From positions 1 to 64,000 of the forward strand of contig JASANG010000713.1 in the NCBI GenBank assembly GCA_030248215.1: 64,000 bases of DNA. The letters run 5' to 3'. A model generated the notes under the pieces. It saw only the letters and a program-made list of their open reading frames with translations. It was not told the origin of the DNA and did not search any database. Numbering within the stretch: the stretch's first letter is position 1; every line of letters starts with the position of its first letter. This document shows positions 1 to 11,397 of this stretch, one piece after another. Origin of the DNA: Enoplolaimus lenunculus. Taxonomy: Eukaryota; Nematoda; Enoplea; Enoplida; Thoracostomopsidae. A program made the translations under genes and the position numbers.

Positions 1-114
1 TGTTAGGACTAGTAATTGGCCAACGATTTAGAGCTGTAAATTTGAGTCCTTCGCCTCTGCGTGCCGCCTGCGGTGAGAACAAATTGGCCTATGTTTTTGT
101 TAGCAACGTGAAGC

Positions 115-225
115 GGTATTCGGTGGCGCGCAGCTGCGTACGGCGGCGGGCCACGGCTCTTGCAGCGGCGTTTGGTACGCGGCGGGCCACGGCTTCCGGC
201 GGCGTTTGGTACGGTACAGTAAAGC
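115..225. repeat. GC-rich short direct repeat
   Basis: A GC-rich block in AT-rich surroundings holds about two diverged copies of a ~37 bp unit built from GGCGGGCCACGGCT and GGCGTTTGGTACG. Its mirror copy lies at about 7915-8015. Function unknown. Confidence 0.6.
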
Positions 226-559
226 TATGCCGCATCCTTTTCGAATCACTGCAGTGTATATAGTGATAGTTTAAACATGCCGCTGCCTGTTACTACGTTC
301 ATGCCATGAAAACGGCAAAACTAAACGAACACAGCTGTATTTCTGCTTATTACCAACGTGAGTTTATTTCTGTAAACATATATAACTCGTTACGTTTTTT
401 TCAGTACTGTTGAAGTACGTCGCATTTTATGGTTTGATATTTTTGGAATTTTTGTAGTAAACTCGGAAATATTTAGTTTTTGTTTTCACGAATTGGCACA
501 AGAATTTCTTATGTCAAAATAATTTTTCTAGCCTTCTTTATTATTCCGTCCTCAACAGA

Positions 560-660
560 GTGCCATCGTAGATGAAATATATTGGAGCCGGATTCGGAGG
601 TCAACACAATTTGCCAAAGCCGGAACCGGAGGTGAAGCGAAATTTACGCTGTTAAAATGA
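560..660. mobile_element. Family 5 (hAT-like) fragment
   Basis: Carries the GGAGCCGGATTCGGAGGTCAAC and AACCGGAGGTGAAGCGAAAT type motifs seen at about 31440-31550 and 32213-32290. No ends or target duplication seen. Mirrored at about 7475-7575. Confidence 0.4.
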
Positions 661-1186
661 TGTTTCATTTTAGCTAAGTTTAGCAAATATAGGTTTCAAG
701 GTTGCGTTTAATGTTTTGGTTTTTTGTTTGACGTTCCTGTTAAATATTTTAACATTTCAGTATAAAGCGATAGGAATGTTTCGAATCTTGCAAACTCCCA
801 TCGGCGCAGCGTTGAGCTTCAGTTTCATTACTTCAACAACTTTTAATTTTATAATGTTTATGCGTTTCATGGTATCTCCTTTCTACTTTTGTGAATACGG
901 TATGCTTATCAATTTAGAGCTTATATTTGTATGTTAATATGTTTCATTTCTTATCTAAGGTGCATACAATTTAATCGTGTTTAATTTTATTGATGTCCCG
1001 CGTAAAAACAGTACACCCATCACGGGCCAACATAACGATTCGGCTCCTGTTATAAATTTTTTGAACATGAGCCGCTACCAGGTGCTATGATCAAATACAA
1101 GTTTGATAAGCTTTGCTTAAAATGTTGAATTAACCATCCTCACGAATACGTAGGTCGCTAATAATGTGTGTATTTTTGTTGAACTC

Positions 1187-1518
1187 GCCAATGTGTAGAA
1201 CGGGACCGCAACAGTAGTATAAGAAGCATATTTCTAAGCCTATGAGCCTAAGCTTAAGTGTAAGAATGAGCTTATACCTAAGATTAAGCCTATTATAGCT
1301 TAAACAAAAAACAGTCTAAAGTGAGTCGAATGTGGCTCTATTGGAGTCGGATTTTGACTCATTTTGTGTAGTCCCGAAAAGCCTATTTCGGAGAGAGTCA
1401 ATCTTACTCGCCATTTTTTACAGTGCTCATTCTTACGCTTATGCTTAGGCTTAGGCTTAGGCTTAGGCTTAGGCTTAAATTTATAATACTGTTCCGCCCC
1501 TGTTTTTTACACTGGCCT
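1187..1518. mobile_element. Family 1 MITE interrupted by a family 2 half-element
   Basis: Left end AATGTGTAGAACGGGACCGCA and right end CCGCCCCTGTTTTTTACACTGG are degenerate family 1 termini around CCTAAG/TTAGGC hexamers. Between them, about 1318-1428 reads as the right half of a family 2 element (AGCCTATTTCGGAGAGAGTC, then CCATTTTTTACAGTG). It sits just upstream of the first recognised sulfotransferase exon. The mirror copy spans about 6616-6948. Confidence 0.65.
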
Positions 1519-1557
1519 AATGTTCTATGAAAGAGAAACTAAAATAAAAAATTGTAG

Positions 1558-3351
1558 CACAACGAAGTGCAAGTGATTGGGTCGATATTGAAGACGAATA
1601 TCCACATTTAAAACCACCATATCCATTGTCTACGTATCCGTATGTTGGTCGCAGAATTCGCATTGTATATCCGAGAATTAACGTATTTTACTGTGGTATT
1701 CCAAAAACATCTCATTCGCAGCTGATTGGTGCGTTTTATATCTGCAAACGTTGGATTACAAATGAATTGGGATGATTTCATTGGCAGATCCAGAAATTTT
1801 AGATGACGGAGGTCCACGATAATAATAATTTTTAACATGAAATATTGGTGTTGTTGATGTTGGCGGGCCAAAGCCTGGGTGGCTTTGCAACTGGATACAC
1901 CAGTAGTTTGTTTAGAATAATGACCAGGCATAGCATCCATTATTCTTGAAAATACAGCGAACAATGGAAATAAAAAACGAAATAAAATTAATATTTACTA
2001 AAGTTAAAGCAGTGCGAAGAAGAAGTGATACATTAAAATTGCTAAATTAATTTAAGATTTTCTATTCACTGTTTCTATATTTAGAAAATCAGATTTTTCT
2101 ATTTCCAATTGGAGATTTGGCATTCTGATTTTCCACAAGGCGGGCGCAAGCTAAAGTGGATCATGCATAAAGCACTAGCGGAGCAAGAGGGGAAGGCGGG
2201 GGGGGGGGCGGTGTACGTCTCCATCAGATATTTTTTGTAATATCATGTACGCAAGTTTTTACAGCGAGAACTTTCAGTTGCAATTTGCTCGTGTAAATTT
2301 TTCGGAAATTTGTTAAGCTGCTGCAAGTTGTGGATGCAATAAAATTTGCACGTTATGAGGCGTTGAAGTCGGTAATAAAATGAGGTTGTTTTTTCAGCAT
2401 TCTTCTGCTTGGCAAGTCTGAATGCAACTGAGCGACAACATTTTGATAGCAGCCATCCATATTTAGGTTACACAAACCAGTTATGCAAAGCGACAAGAGC
2501 GTATGCCCCGGAAAGCGTTAATCAAAGTGCAATGTAAGTTTATTTTGTTGAAGTTTATCTGATGTTTTATATATATTTTTAACACACGCCATATTCGCAC
2601 TAGTGTCCATATTTTCAAATGTATGCAGCACCTATCATCAGATGACAATAGATCATGTAAATTTAGAACCCAGCCCACGTAGAACTTTAAAATTAAGCAC
2701 ATTTTTCGCACTTTATTGGTCCTGTTGCCCAATGTTGACGTTTGTCGCTGTTTCAATTTGCTTGTTTCAAAACCTATTACAAACCGGTTTACTGTAAATT
2801 CCAGTGAGTTGATTTTAACAAAATCCGAATTGAATGGACTCATTCTGAGTTAGATAATCAACTCACCTGGAAGTAAATCAACTCAGAGCGAGTTAATGTT
2901 TATCGTTTTCAACTCAGAAATAACCAGAAATGACTAATTATATTTTTTTCAATTGTAATTTTATTAGAATGCTCAAAATATGGTCTGATCCGTTATGGCG
3001 AAAAATAGCAGTTGTACGCGACCCATTGGCTCGGTTCGTTTCTGCTTATCTCGATATTTGTCATCGTCGTAACCGTTGTCACAACTGCAGTCCAAACAAT
3101 GTTCATTGTTTTGCACGAAAAAATTACCAAGCGATGGCTTTTCTGTCGCAAAATAAGATCTATCCAGTGACAGGGAATTCGCTGTTCGACCATTTATTCC
3201 CTCAAGCGTGGTACTGCGAGTTTACAGAACGAAAATTTGACAAAATCATTAAATATTCAAAACGTATTGAATCCTTAGCTTATATTCGACGCGAGTTACT
3301 CAATTTTGGATTTGACTATAATATTACTATGTCAGGCTGGGGTTCAAACAG
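1558..3351 (+). CDS. Carbohydrate sulfotransferase (Sulfotransfer_2-like), partial, left-arm copy
   Basis: Three exons join in frame: about 1558-1728, 2398-2533 (TTTTTTCAG acceptor, GTAAGT donor) and 2968-3351 (ATTAG acceptor, CAG/GTGAGT donor). The enzyme family moves sulfate from PAPS to sugars in the Golgi. Exon 1 has VYPRINVFYCGIPKTSHSQL, matching the region of the 5'-phosphosulfate loop (PKTSHSQ here), continuing into IAFFCLASLN across the splice. Exon 3 has VVRDPLARFVSAYLD, the 3'-phosphate binding motif with Arg and Ser, then a Cys-rich stretch (C-x5-C-x2-C) and PQAWYCEF, as in the family so abundant in nematodes. I found neither an N-terminal signal-anchor exon nor the expected C-terminal exon, so the gene is partial or truncated. 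The exon 1 acceptor is weak (no pyrimidine tract). The opposite-strand copy lies tail to tail across the spacer. Confidence 0.7.
2600..2680. mobile_element. Family 6 fragment
   Basis: TATTTTCAAATGTATGCAGC followed by ACCTATCATCAGATGAC matches the family 6 terminus seen at 47.2, 52.1 and 61.4 kb. It lies in the intron between sulfotransferase exons 2 and 3; mirrored at about 5455-5535. Confidence 0.5.
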
Positions 3352-3424
3352 GTGAGTCGTAGTAAAAACTCGATAGGACTCAATAATATACTTATTTGCT
3401 GAATTTTGACGCTTTATTGCACGT

Positions 3425-3611
3425 GCCGCAGATCCAACTGTCTCGCTGTTCCAAACGGTCCCACTGTCCCAACTGTTCCGCTAATCCAAGTATCCCGCTG
3501 TTCCCGCTGTCGCGATGCCCCATCTTTCCCAACTGTCCTGTTGTCCCAACTGTCCTGTTGTCCCAACTGTCCCGCTGCTCCAACTGTTGCAACTATCCCA
3601 ACTGTCCACAA
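3425..3611. repeat. C-rich ~15 bp minisatellite
   Basis: Roughly a dozen imperfect copies of a CCAACTGTCCYGYTG-type unit lie downstream of the last sulfotransferase exon. The repeat opens several spurious reading frames on both strands. Mirror copy at about 4523-4709; one C/T difference between arms falls here. Confidence 0.8.
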
Positions 3612-3799
3612 CTATATTTGTTGTGTGTACTGCTGGTACTTTGTTCTCCTAGGACAATCTGACCGTCTTTAGCGTACCAGTCCGAACTTATCAACCCTTT
3701 GCAGTTGTGTGCCCACCCATATATAGATGCTTGAAAATCTCGGTGCTCAAATTTGCAAAAAAAATTAAAATTAAACATTTTGAGCAAACTATATTTGAG

Positions 3800-3965
3800 G
3801 CAAGCGTGTAGCCAGCTCCCCTTGCTAAAGAAACTAAAAAATTACCAACGGCGGCATACAAGACGTTTCGATGAAAACACAGACAACGTTAGAAACTTTC
3901 TAGGTGGAAGGCAAAATTCTTCCATAGGAGGCTGAGCCCCGGCCTCCCCAGTGGCTTTATGACCG
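3800..3965. mobile_element. Family 10 element copy
   Basis: GTGTAGCCAGCTCCCCTTGC, GGCATACAAGACG and GAAACTTTCTAGG match the family 10 core described at 62744-62911. It is the innermost part of the left arm; the mirror copy is at about 4168-4333. Confidence 0.5.
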
Positions 3966-3982
3966 GTCTTTGAAAACATGAA

Positions 3983-4150
3983 AAATACCCCCGACATTGT
4001 TATAGACCTATATATACATTTTAGACGCAATGCTAGATCTATTGGTCCTCAAGCCGTCATTGCGTCCGAATACGAAGAATTCCGATTTTAAAAATGTATA
4101 ACCAGCCGAGTCAACTATTTCAATTTAAACTTTTTTAAATTTTAATTCAA
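3983..4150. other. Palindrome spacer
   Basis: The 168 bp between the arms are not self-complementary as a whole. The last paired bases are CATGAA at 3977-3982 and TTCATG at 4151-4156. I see no gene, exon or known repeat in the spacer. A unique spacer of this size is unlike a simple read-through hairpin artefact, which would normally turn round with no spacer. Confidence 0.85.
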
Positions 4151-7100
4151 TTCATGTTTTCAAAGACCGGTCATAAAGCCACTGGGGAGGCCGGGGCTCA
4201 GCCTCCTATGGAAGAATTTTGCCTTCCACCTAGAAAGTTTCTAACGTTGTCTGTGTTTTCATCGAAACGTCTTGTATGCCGCCGTTGGTAATTTTTTAGT
4301 TTCTTTAGCAAGGGGAGCTGGCTACACGCTTGCCTCAAATATAGTTTGCTCAAAATGTTTAATTTTAATTTTTTTTGCAAATTTGAGCACCGAGATTTTC
4401 AAGCATCTATATATGGGTGGGCACACAACTGCAAAGGGTTGATAAGTTCGGACTGGTACGCTAGAAGACGGTCAGATTGTCCTAGGAGAACAAAGTACCA
4501 GCAGTACACACAACAAATATAGTTGTGGACAGTTGGGATAATTGCAACAGTTGGAGCAGCGGGACAGTTGGGACAACAGGACAGTTGGGACAACAGGACA
4601 GTTGGGAAAGATGGGGCATCGCGACAGCGGGAACAGCGGGATACTTGGATTAGCGGAACAGTTGGGACAGTGGGACCGTTTGGAACAGCGAGACAGTTGG
4701 ATCTGCGGCACGTGCAATAAAGCGTCAAAATTCAGCAAATAAGTATATTATTGAGTCCTATCGAGTTTTTACTACGACTCACCTGTTTGAACCCCAGCCT
4801 GACATAGTAATATTATAGTCAAATCCAAAATTGAGTAACTCGCGTCGAATATAAGCTAAGGATTCAATACGTTTTGAATATTTAATGATTTTGTCAAATT
4901 TTCGTTCTGTAAACTCGCAGTACCACGCTTGAGGGAATAAATGGTCGAACAGCGAATTCCCTGTCACTGGATAGATCTTATTTTGCGACAGAAAAGCCAT
5001 CGCTTGGTAATTTTTTCGTGCAAAACAATGAACATTGTTTGGACTGCAGTTGTGACAACGGTTACGACGATGACAAATATCGAGATAAGCAGAAACGAAC
5101 CGAGCCAATGGGTCGCGTACAACTGCTATTTTTCGCCATAACGGATCAGACCATATTTTGAGCATTCTAATAAAATTACAATTGAAAAAAATATAATTAG
5201 TCATTTCTGGTTATTTCTGAGTTGAAAACGATAAACATTAACTCGCTCTGAGTTGATTTACTTCCAGGTGAGTTGATTATCTAACTCAGAATGAGTCCAT
5301 TCAATTCGGATTTTGTTAAAATCAACTCACTGGAATTTACAGTAAACCGGTTTGTAATAGGTTTTGAAACAAGCAAATTGAAACAGCGACAAACGTCAAC
5401 ATTGGGCAACAGGACCAATAAAGTGCGAAAAATGTGCTTAATTTTAAAGTTCTACGTGGGCTGGGTTCTAAATTTACATGATCTATTGTCATCTGATGAT
5501 AGGTGCTGCATACATTTGAAAATATGGACACTAGTGCGAATATGGCGTGTGTTAAAAATATATATAAAACATCAGATAAACTTCAACAAAATAAACTTAC
5601 ATTGCACTTTGATTAACGCTTTCCGGGGCATACGCTCTTGTCGCTTTGCATAACTGGTTTGTGTAACCTAAATATGGATGGCTGCTATCAAAATGTTGTC
5701 GCTCAGTTGCATTCAGACTTGCCAAGCAGAAGAATGCTGAAAAAACAACCTCATTTTATTACCGACTTCAACGCCTCATAACGTGCAAATTTTATTGCAT
5801 CCACAACTTGCAGCAGCTTAACAAATTTCCGAAAAATTTACACGAGCAAATTGCAACTGAAAGTTCTCGCTGTAAAAACTTGCGTACATGATATTACAAA
5901 AAATATCTGATGGAGACGTACACCGCCCCCCCCCCCCGCCTTCCCCTCTTGCTCCGCTAGTGCTTTATGCATGATCCACTTTAGCTTGCGCCCGCCTTGT
6001 GGAAAATCAGAATGCCAAATCTCCAATTGGAAATAGAAAAATCTGATTTTCTAAATATAGAAACAGTGAATAGAAAATCTTAAATTAATTTAGCAATTTT
6101 AATGTATCACTTCTTCTTCGCACTGCTTTAACTTTAGTAAATATTAATTTTATTTCGTTTTTTATTTCCATTGTTCGCTGTATTTTCAAGAATAATGGAT
6201 GCTATGCCTGGTCATTATTCTAAACAAACTACTGGTGTATCCAGTTGCAAAGCCACCCAGGCTTTGGCCCGCCAACATCAACAACACCAATATTTCATGT
6301 TAAAAATTATTATTATCGTGGACCTCCGTCATCTAAAATTTCTGGATCTGCCAATGAAATCATCCCAATTCATTTGTAATCCAACGTTTGCAGATATAAA
6401 ACGCACCAATCAGCTGCGAATGAGATGTTTTTGGAATACCACAGTAAAATACGTTAATTCTCGGATATACAATGCGAATTCTGCGACCAACATACGGATA
6501 CGTAGACAATGGATATGGTGGTTTTAAATGTGGATATTCGTCTTCAATATCGACCCAATCACTTGCACTTCGTTGTGCTACAATTTTTTATTTTAGTTTC
6601 TCTTTCATAGAACATTAGGCCAGTGTAAAAAACAGGGGCGGAACAGTATTATAAATTTAAGCCTAAGCCTAAGCCTAAGCCTAAGCCTAAGCATAAGCGT
6701 AAGAATGAGCACTGTAAAAAATGGCGAGTAAGATTGACTCTCTCCGAAATAGGCTTTTCGGGACTACACAAAATGAGTCAAAATCCGACTCCAATAGAGC
6801 CACATTCGACTCACTTTAGACTGTTTTTTGTTTAAGCTATAATAGGCTTAATCTTAGGTATAAGCTCATTCTTACACTTAAGCTTAGGCTCATAGGCTTA
6901 GAAATATGCTTCTTATACTACTGTTGCGGTCCCGTTCTACACATTGGCGAGTTCAACAAAAATACACACATTATTAGCGACCTACGTATTCGTGAGGATG
7001 GTTAATTCAACATTTTAAGCAAAGCTTATCAAACTTGTATTTGATCATAGCACCTGGTAGCGGCTCATGTTCAAAAAATTTATAACAGGAGCCGAATCGT

Positions 7101-8134
7101 TATGTTGGCCCGTGATGGGTGTACTGTTTTTACGCGGGACATCAATAAAATTAAACACGATTAAATTGTATGCACCTTAGATAAGAAATGAAACATATTA
7201 ACATACAAATATAAGCTCTAAATTGATAAGCATACCGTATTCACAAAAGTAGAAAGGAGATACCATGAAACGCATAAACATTATAAAATTAAAAGTTGTT
7301 GAAGTAATGAAACTGAAGCTCAACGCTGCGCCGATGGGAGTTTGCAAGATTCGAAACATTCCTATCGCTTTATACTGAAATGTTAAAATATTTAACAGGA
7401 ACGTCAAACAAAAAACCAAAACATTAAACGCAACCTTGAAACCTATATTTGCTAAACTTAGCTAAAATGAAACATCATTTTAACAGCGTAAATTTCGCTT
7501 CACCTCCGGTTCCGGCTTTGGCAAATTGTGTTGACCTCCGAATCCGGCTCCAATATATTTCATCTACGATGGCACTCTGTTGAGGACGGAATAATAAAGA
7601 AGGCTAGAAAAATTATTTTGACATAAGAAATTCTTGTGCCAATTCGTGAAAACAAAAACTAAATATTTCCGAGTTTACTACAAAAATTCCAAAAATATCA
7701 AACCATAAAATGCGACGTACTTCAACAGTACTGAAAAAAACGTAACGAGTTATATATGTTTACAGAAATAAACTCACGTTGGTAATAAGCAGAAATACAG
7801 CTGTGTTCGTTTAGTTTTGCCGTTTTCATGGCATGAACGTAGTAACAGGCAGCGGCATGTTTAAACTATCACTATATACACTGCAGTGATTCGAAAAGGA
7901 TGCGGCATAGCTTTACTGTACCGTACCAAACGCCGCCGCAAGCCGTGGCCCGCCGCGTACCAAACGCCGCTGCAAGAGCCGTGGCCCGCCGCCGTACGCA
8001 GCTGCGCGCCACCGAATACCGCTTCACGTTGCTAACAAAAACATAGGCCAATTTGTTCTCACCGCAGGCGGCACGCAGAGGCGAAGGACTCAAATTTACA
8101 GCTCTAAATCGTTGGCCAATTACTAGTCCTAACA
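4151..8134 (-). repeat. Right arm of the 8.1 kb palindrome
   Basis: Inverted near-identical copy of 1-3982. It contains the minus-strand sulfotransferase exons, the mirrored nested MITE at about 6616-6948, the mirrored G-rich minisatellite at about 4523-4704, and the mirrored GC-rich block at about 7915-8015. Sequence to the right of 8134 has no partner inside the window. Confidence 0.97.
4783..6577 (-). CDS. Carbohydrate sulfotransferase (Sulfotransfer_2-like), partial, right-arm copy
   Basis: Mirror image of the left-arm copy with the same three exons: about 6577-6407, 5736-5601 and 5166-4783 on the minus strand. Splice sites and the translated motifs IPKTSHSQ and VVRDPLARFVSAY are unchanged, and I saw no coding difference between the copies. 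Like its twin it lacks recognisable first and last exons, and its 3' side runs into the spacer. Read-through from either copy would make RNA complementary to the other, and transcripts crossing the spacer could fold into a hairpin of almost 4 kb; this is inference. Confidence 0.7.
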
Positions 8135-8684
8135 GTATCACATGTTTTACTACAAAGATACAACCAGCAGCCCAAAATGAACAGCCTTCATCAATCACTG
8201 GTTATTGAAAAAACAAAAATGCCTGTTGAAAACTTTAGACCTAAGTCAAAGCTAATGAACTTAAGTAAAATCTTCTCTTTTGGGATCAATTCAACCAATA
8301 TTGCGGAAAACACGTCAGTGCGCATTAAATGTTTTTTGCTAAACGAACCACAGTTTTTCAATAAAATTTTATCTTGTTATGTCTGCAAGTTCAATTTTAC
8401 CGTTTCAATCAAATTGCGTACATTTGGATTAAAGAATATTTAAATGAGAAAAATACAAACATAGATTATGCTTTTTGTCATTCATTCGCTGCATTGTCTT
8501 CTGTTAATACTGAATTGTGGTAGAACAAGGAACGTAAAATGAATCACCTGCGAAAACCAATGCAGAACAAAAATACTTTAATTTGTTGGTTTTGTTCTCC
8601 GTGTGGCAATAAACTACTTAGCTAGGTACTCGGAACGGTAAAGAAAAGATAGTAATGCTTTGTGAAGAATGTTGCTGCTGCAGT
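8135..8684. other. No gene recognised
   Basis: An 88-codon frame at 8177-8443 (+) has no recognisable motif and no splice context, so I do not call it. Nothing else seen. Confidence 0.5.
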
Positions 8685-9068
8685 CAGGGTGCAACCGGAA
8701 TTCCGGTTCCGGTTCCGGCATTTTTTCACCTTCCGGTTCCGGTAAATTTTTACCGTATTTAAAAATTCCGGTATTATAATTTGGCCGTTTTCTTAACTTT
8801 GCTAATTTTTAAGAATCTCTTTTGAAAGCCACTTGTACTCCGAATATAAGCCATTGATGGTGGATTTCACTTCAGTCGATGATGAAAATCTAAAATACAA
8901 CAAATAAAATAAAACCTATGTTCGACTAAGGTTATTTCACAAATAATAGAGCAAAAAATAAGATTAAAATGAAATTTTTGGTGAAATGCATTTTTCATTT
9001 TCCGGTTCCGGTTCCGGCAAAATTTTCAAATTCCGGTTCCGGTAAATTGTAATTCCGGTTGCACCCTG
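8685..9068. mobile_element. hAT-type MITE (family 5), complete
   Basis: Begins CAGGGTGCAACCGGAATTCC and ends GGAATTACAATTTACC...-type repeats closing with CCGGTTGCACCCTG. It is flanked by the perfect 8 bp duplication GCTGCAGT (8677-8684 and 9069-9076). The ends are tiled with TTCCGGTTCCGG repeats and the interior is AT-rich with no coding capacity. The 8 bp duplication and CAGGG start fit a non-autonomous hAT element. Confidence 0.88.
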
Positions 9069-9217
9069 GCTGCAGTAGTATATACACGAATTATTGATAG
9101 ATTTTAATTTTACATCAAAGTTTAGATGCTTTTATATCCACATTAAATCAATGTCGTTATCAAATTAGTTTAACGGCATTATCAATCTCTTGGATTCTGG
9201 ATTCTCTGTACAAGCGA

Positions 9218-11357
9218 ATGGAAGAAAGCGATTCTGAACTGGAGGAAGCTGCACGACAGTTGGATGTATTTCGAGATACCCCAATTCGCCTTTTAGGTAT
9301 ACGGTCAGGATTCATGCTTCGAAATCTAATTATTAGTTTGAGTTTTTGTCCGTTGTTTGCGCACTGAGTATGTGTATTTTGTGCGGTTCATGTTGCAGTG
9401 CAATTTCAGAATACACACTTGCATATATAATATATGTAGAATGCAACGCGGTTCAATACATAGTTAGTGTGCTTGCCTAGGAATCAGTCGGCCATGCGCA
9501 TTTGGCGTTATAAATGACTGAACAGACGCGTAGTTCTCTTGTAATCTCATTGTCTCCTCATTCGCAACTTTGGGGCCAGGGCCAGCAAAATACACTAAAG
9601 TTGATACCGTTTTTATCACATCGCGTCAGTTGATACTTCCATGTTGCGAACTTAGTGTTAATGCATTTGTTATTTGCCATATCGCGTCACGCGACATTTT
9701 GCCCATGGTAATATAATAAAATTACTGTGCTGCGTTCGGATTCTTGCTAAATTCTGCCACGGGACATTGTTTATCTGATACCATCAATGGTACCGTATGA
9801 CCCCGGCACCCACTGGCCCCCGAGACATCTCTAACGTATATATACTTAATTGACGCTAATCATAGATATTGATATGAAACTTTTCGATTACATTATATTT
9901 TAGGTTACGCAAATGAAGTTGGAGAAGCTTTTAGATCATTGGTTCGTGTGCGGTGGGTTCATTTTTCATACTTAGTGGCAAGTTCATACGTGGTTTCAGA
10001 TACGCTGGACAAAAGTCATAGATGTTATAAGGTATATAAAACTATTTAAAAACAATGTAGACAGATTTACATTCACAATTTACATATCTTTCGTCATTCT
10101 TTTCAGTATTCTTTGGTGTTTGATAACTCAAAGTATAAGTGAGCAATTTGATATGGCCGGTTCCTTAGAAAACAGGTCATGCTGAATAAACCGATGATTA
10201 CCGTGCGCGAAAGCCACAATTTCATAATCAATATTTAATTAAAAACTGTCCATTTCTTTCAATCCCATAAGCTACTAATTCTCAAATGGGTTTTTGCCTT
10301 CTGCCGTTTATTCTTTGTGTAATACCGTGCCGTCTTAAAATTTTACGCGTATAATATCTCTAATGATAGAACAAACAAACTATGTAATCAAATTTTAAGT
10401 TTTTGGTGTTGTGGATGTTGCTATAGGCTTGTCTAGTATTTTATGATACAAGTTCTACTTTCAGAAACATAAAGCATTTCACCCAGAACTGCGTCGTACT
10501 AAAGTAACTATGGCAGCAATCGATACTTTAATTTGGCAAAGCTTTGCATCTGTGATTGTGCCTGGTTTTACTATCAATCGCCTTTGTGCCTTGTCAGCAT
10601 GGATACTCAAGTAATGTTGATTTTTTGCTTATTATTTAAACCTGAGCCTAAGCGTTGGATGATTGTGATATTTTTTTGTAACAAGCCAGAAACAAAATTT
10701 TGGGTCTTGATAAAATTTTAGCAAAGGGAACTAGTTTCGCTTACTCTTGCTACAGGGTACAGCTGTCCAGCCGCCGAAACTAAGCTTTGGCCAGGGTATC
10801 CAAATGATTTTTGTTTGTAGCTGTTTGAGTTTGGTTCATATAAAACAAAAATATATTAGCTTTTAAGGTGCATATCCAGGATTTTGAATTGAGAGGGAGA
10901 GGCCTAGGCATTAGACAACCAACGTTTTGCCAAAAATTATTGCCGTTATGGCCAGCATCTCTTTTTGCAAATTTGAATTAATCTAGTCGTGGTTTAAGGC
11001 GGCGCACTTGTAAACTTTCCGTTCTCACATTACGGCTCATTCTTGGGCAAAGGATTATACTTATGCATAGGGAAGTATGTTCCTAAGCCTAACAGCAAAT
11101 GTGTGGAAGTGTACAAATTTTTGAGTAAACTTATCAATGAATGCATTTTTAGACGAAAGGCTGGTCGGATGCCATCAAATGTTCGCAAGTGGACAACAAC
11201 CGCAATTGGCCTCGCTGCTATTCCGTTTATAGTTAAACCAATTGATTGGAGCGTTCATCGTGTTATGGATATCTCTTGCCGGCCTTACTATATGGCTGAA
11301 ATCACCAATATACATGATCCTGATATTACAGAGCATCATCGGGCTTATCTGGACTGA
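9218..11357 (+). CDS. MTFP1: Mitochondrial fission process protein 1 (MTFP1/MTP18), four exons, complete
   Basis: Exons 9218-9296, 9904-10031, 10465-10610 and 11153-11357 splice in frame (GT/AG throughout; phases 1, 0 and 2) to 558 nt, 185 aa including ATG and TGA; human MTFP1 is 166 aa. MTFP1 is an inner-mitochondrial-membrane protein that promotes fission. Residues about 20-45 give RDTPIRLLGYANEVGEAFRS, the family's N-terminal signature; then VHFSYLVASSYVVSDTLDKS, WQSFASVIVPGFTINRLCAL and near the C terminus VRKWTTTAIGLAAIPFIVKP followed by IDWSVHRVMD. These match the conserved blocks in order, including the hydrophobic segments. The C-terminal ~20 residues are lineage-specific. The start ATG opens an acidic stretch (MEESDSELEE) and is the only one in frame before the conserved block. 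No neighbour is functionally linked. Confidence 0.95.
9297..9903. other. MTFP1 intron 1
   Basis: 607 bp bounded by GTATAC and TTTAG. No repeat family or further exon recognised. Confidence 0.8.
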
Positions 11358-11397
11358 ATCAATATACTGGTACTAAATTGTTTTAAGGTGACTAAAT

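Larger units (their letters stand above)
1..3982 (+). repeat. Left arm of an 8.1 kb palindrome
   Basis: Reads as the reverse complement of 4151-8134 over its whole length. Pairing sums (left plus right coordinate) are 8135 at the outer end, 8134 in the middle and 8133 near the spacer, so only about two single-base length changes separate the arms: a G run of 11 near 2199 versus a C run of 12 near 5928, and one base near 3670. I also saw substitutions near 199 and 3594. The arm carries three sulfotransferase exons, a nested MITE, a C-rich minisatellite and a family 10 element. The outer end may lie left of the window, because the right partner of position 1 is 8134 and right-hand sequence continues beyond it. 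Confidence 0.97.

Noticed and set aside
1608-1964. 118-codon minus-strand frame, repeated at 6171-6527
   Set aside because: It is antisense to sulfotransferase exon 1, whose plus-strand reading has recognisable motifs.
1-8134. Palindrome as a giant foldback transposon
   Set aside because: No terminal motif or target duplication can be seen at 8134, the left end is outside the window, and the arms hold a spliced gene and other transposons.
8177-8443. 88-codon plus-strand frame
   Set aside because: No motif, no splice signals and AT-rich random-looking composition.
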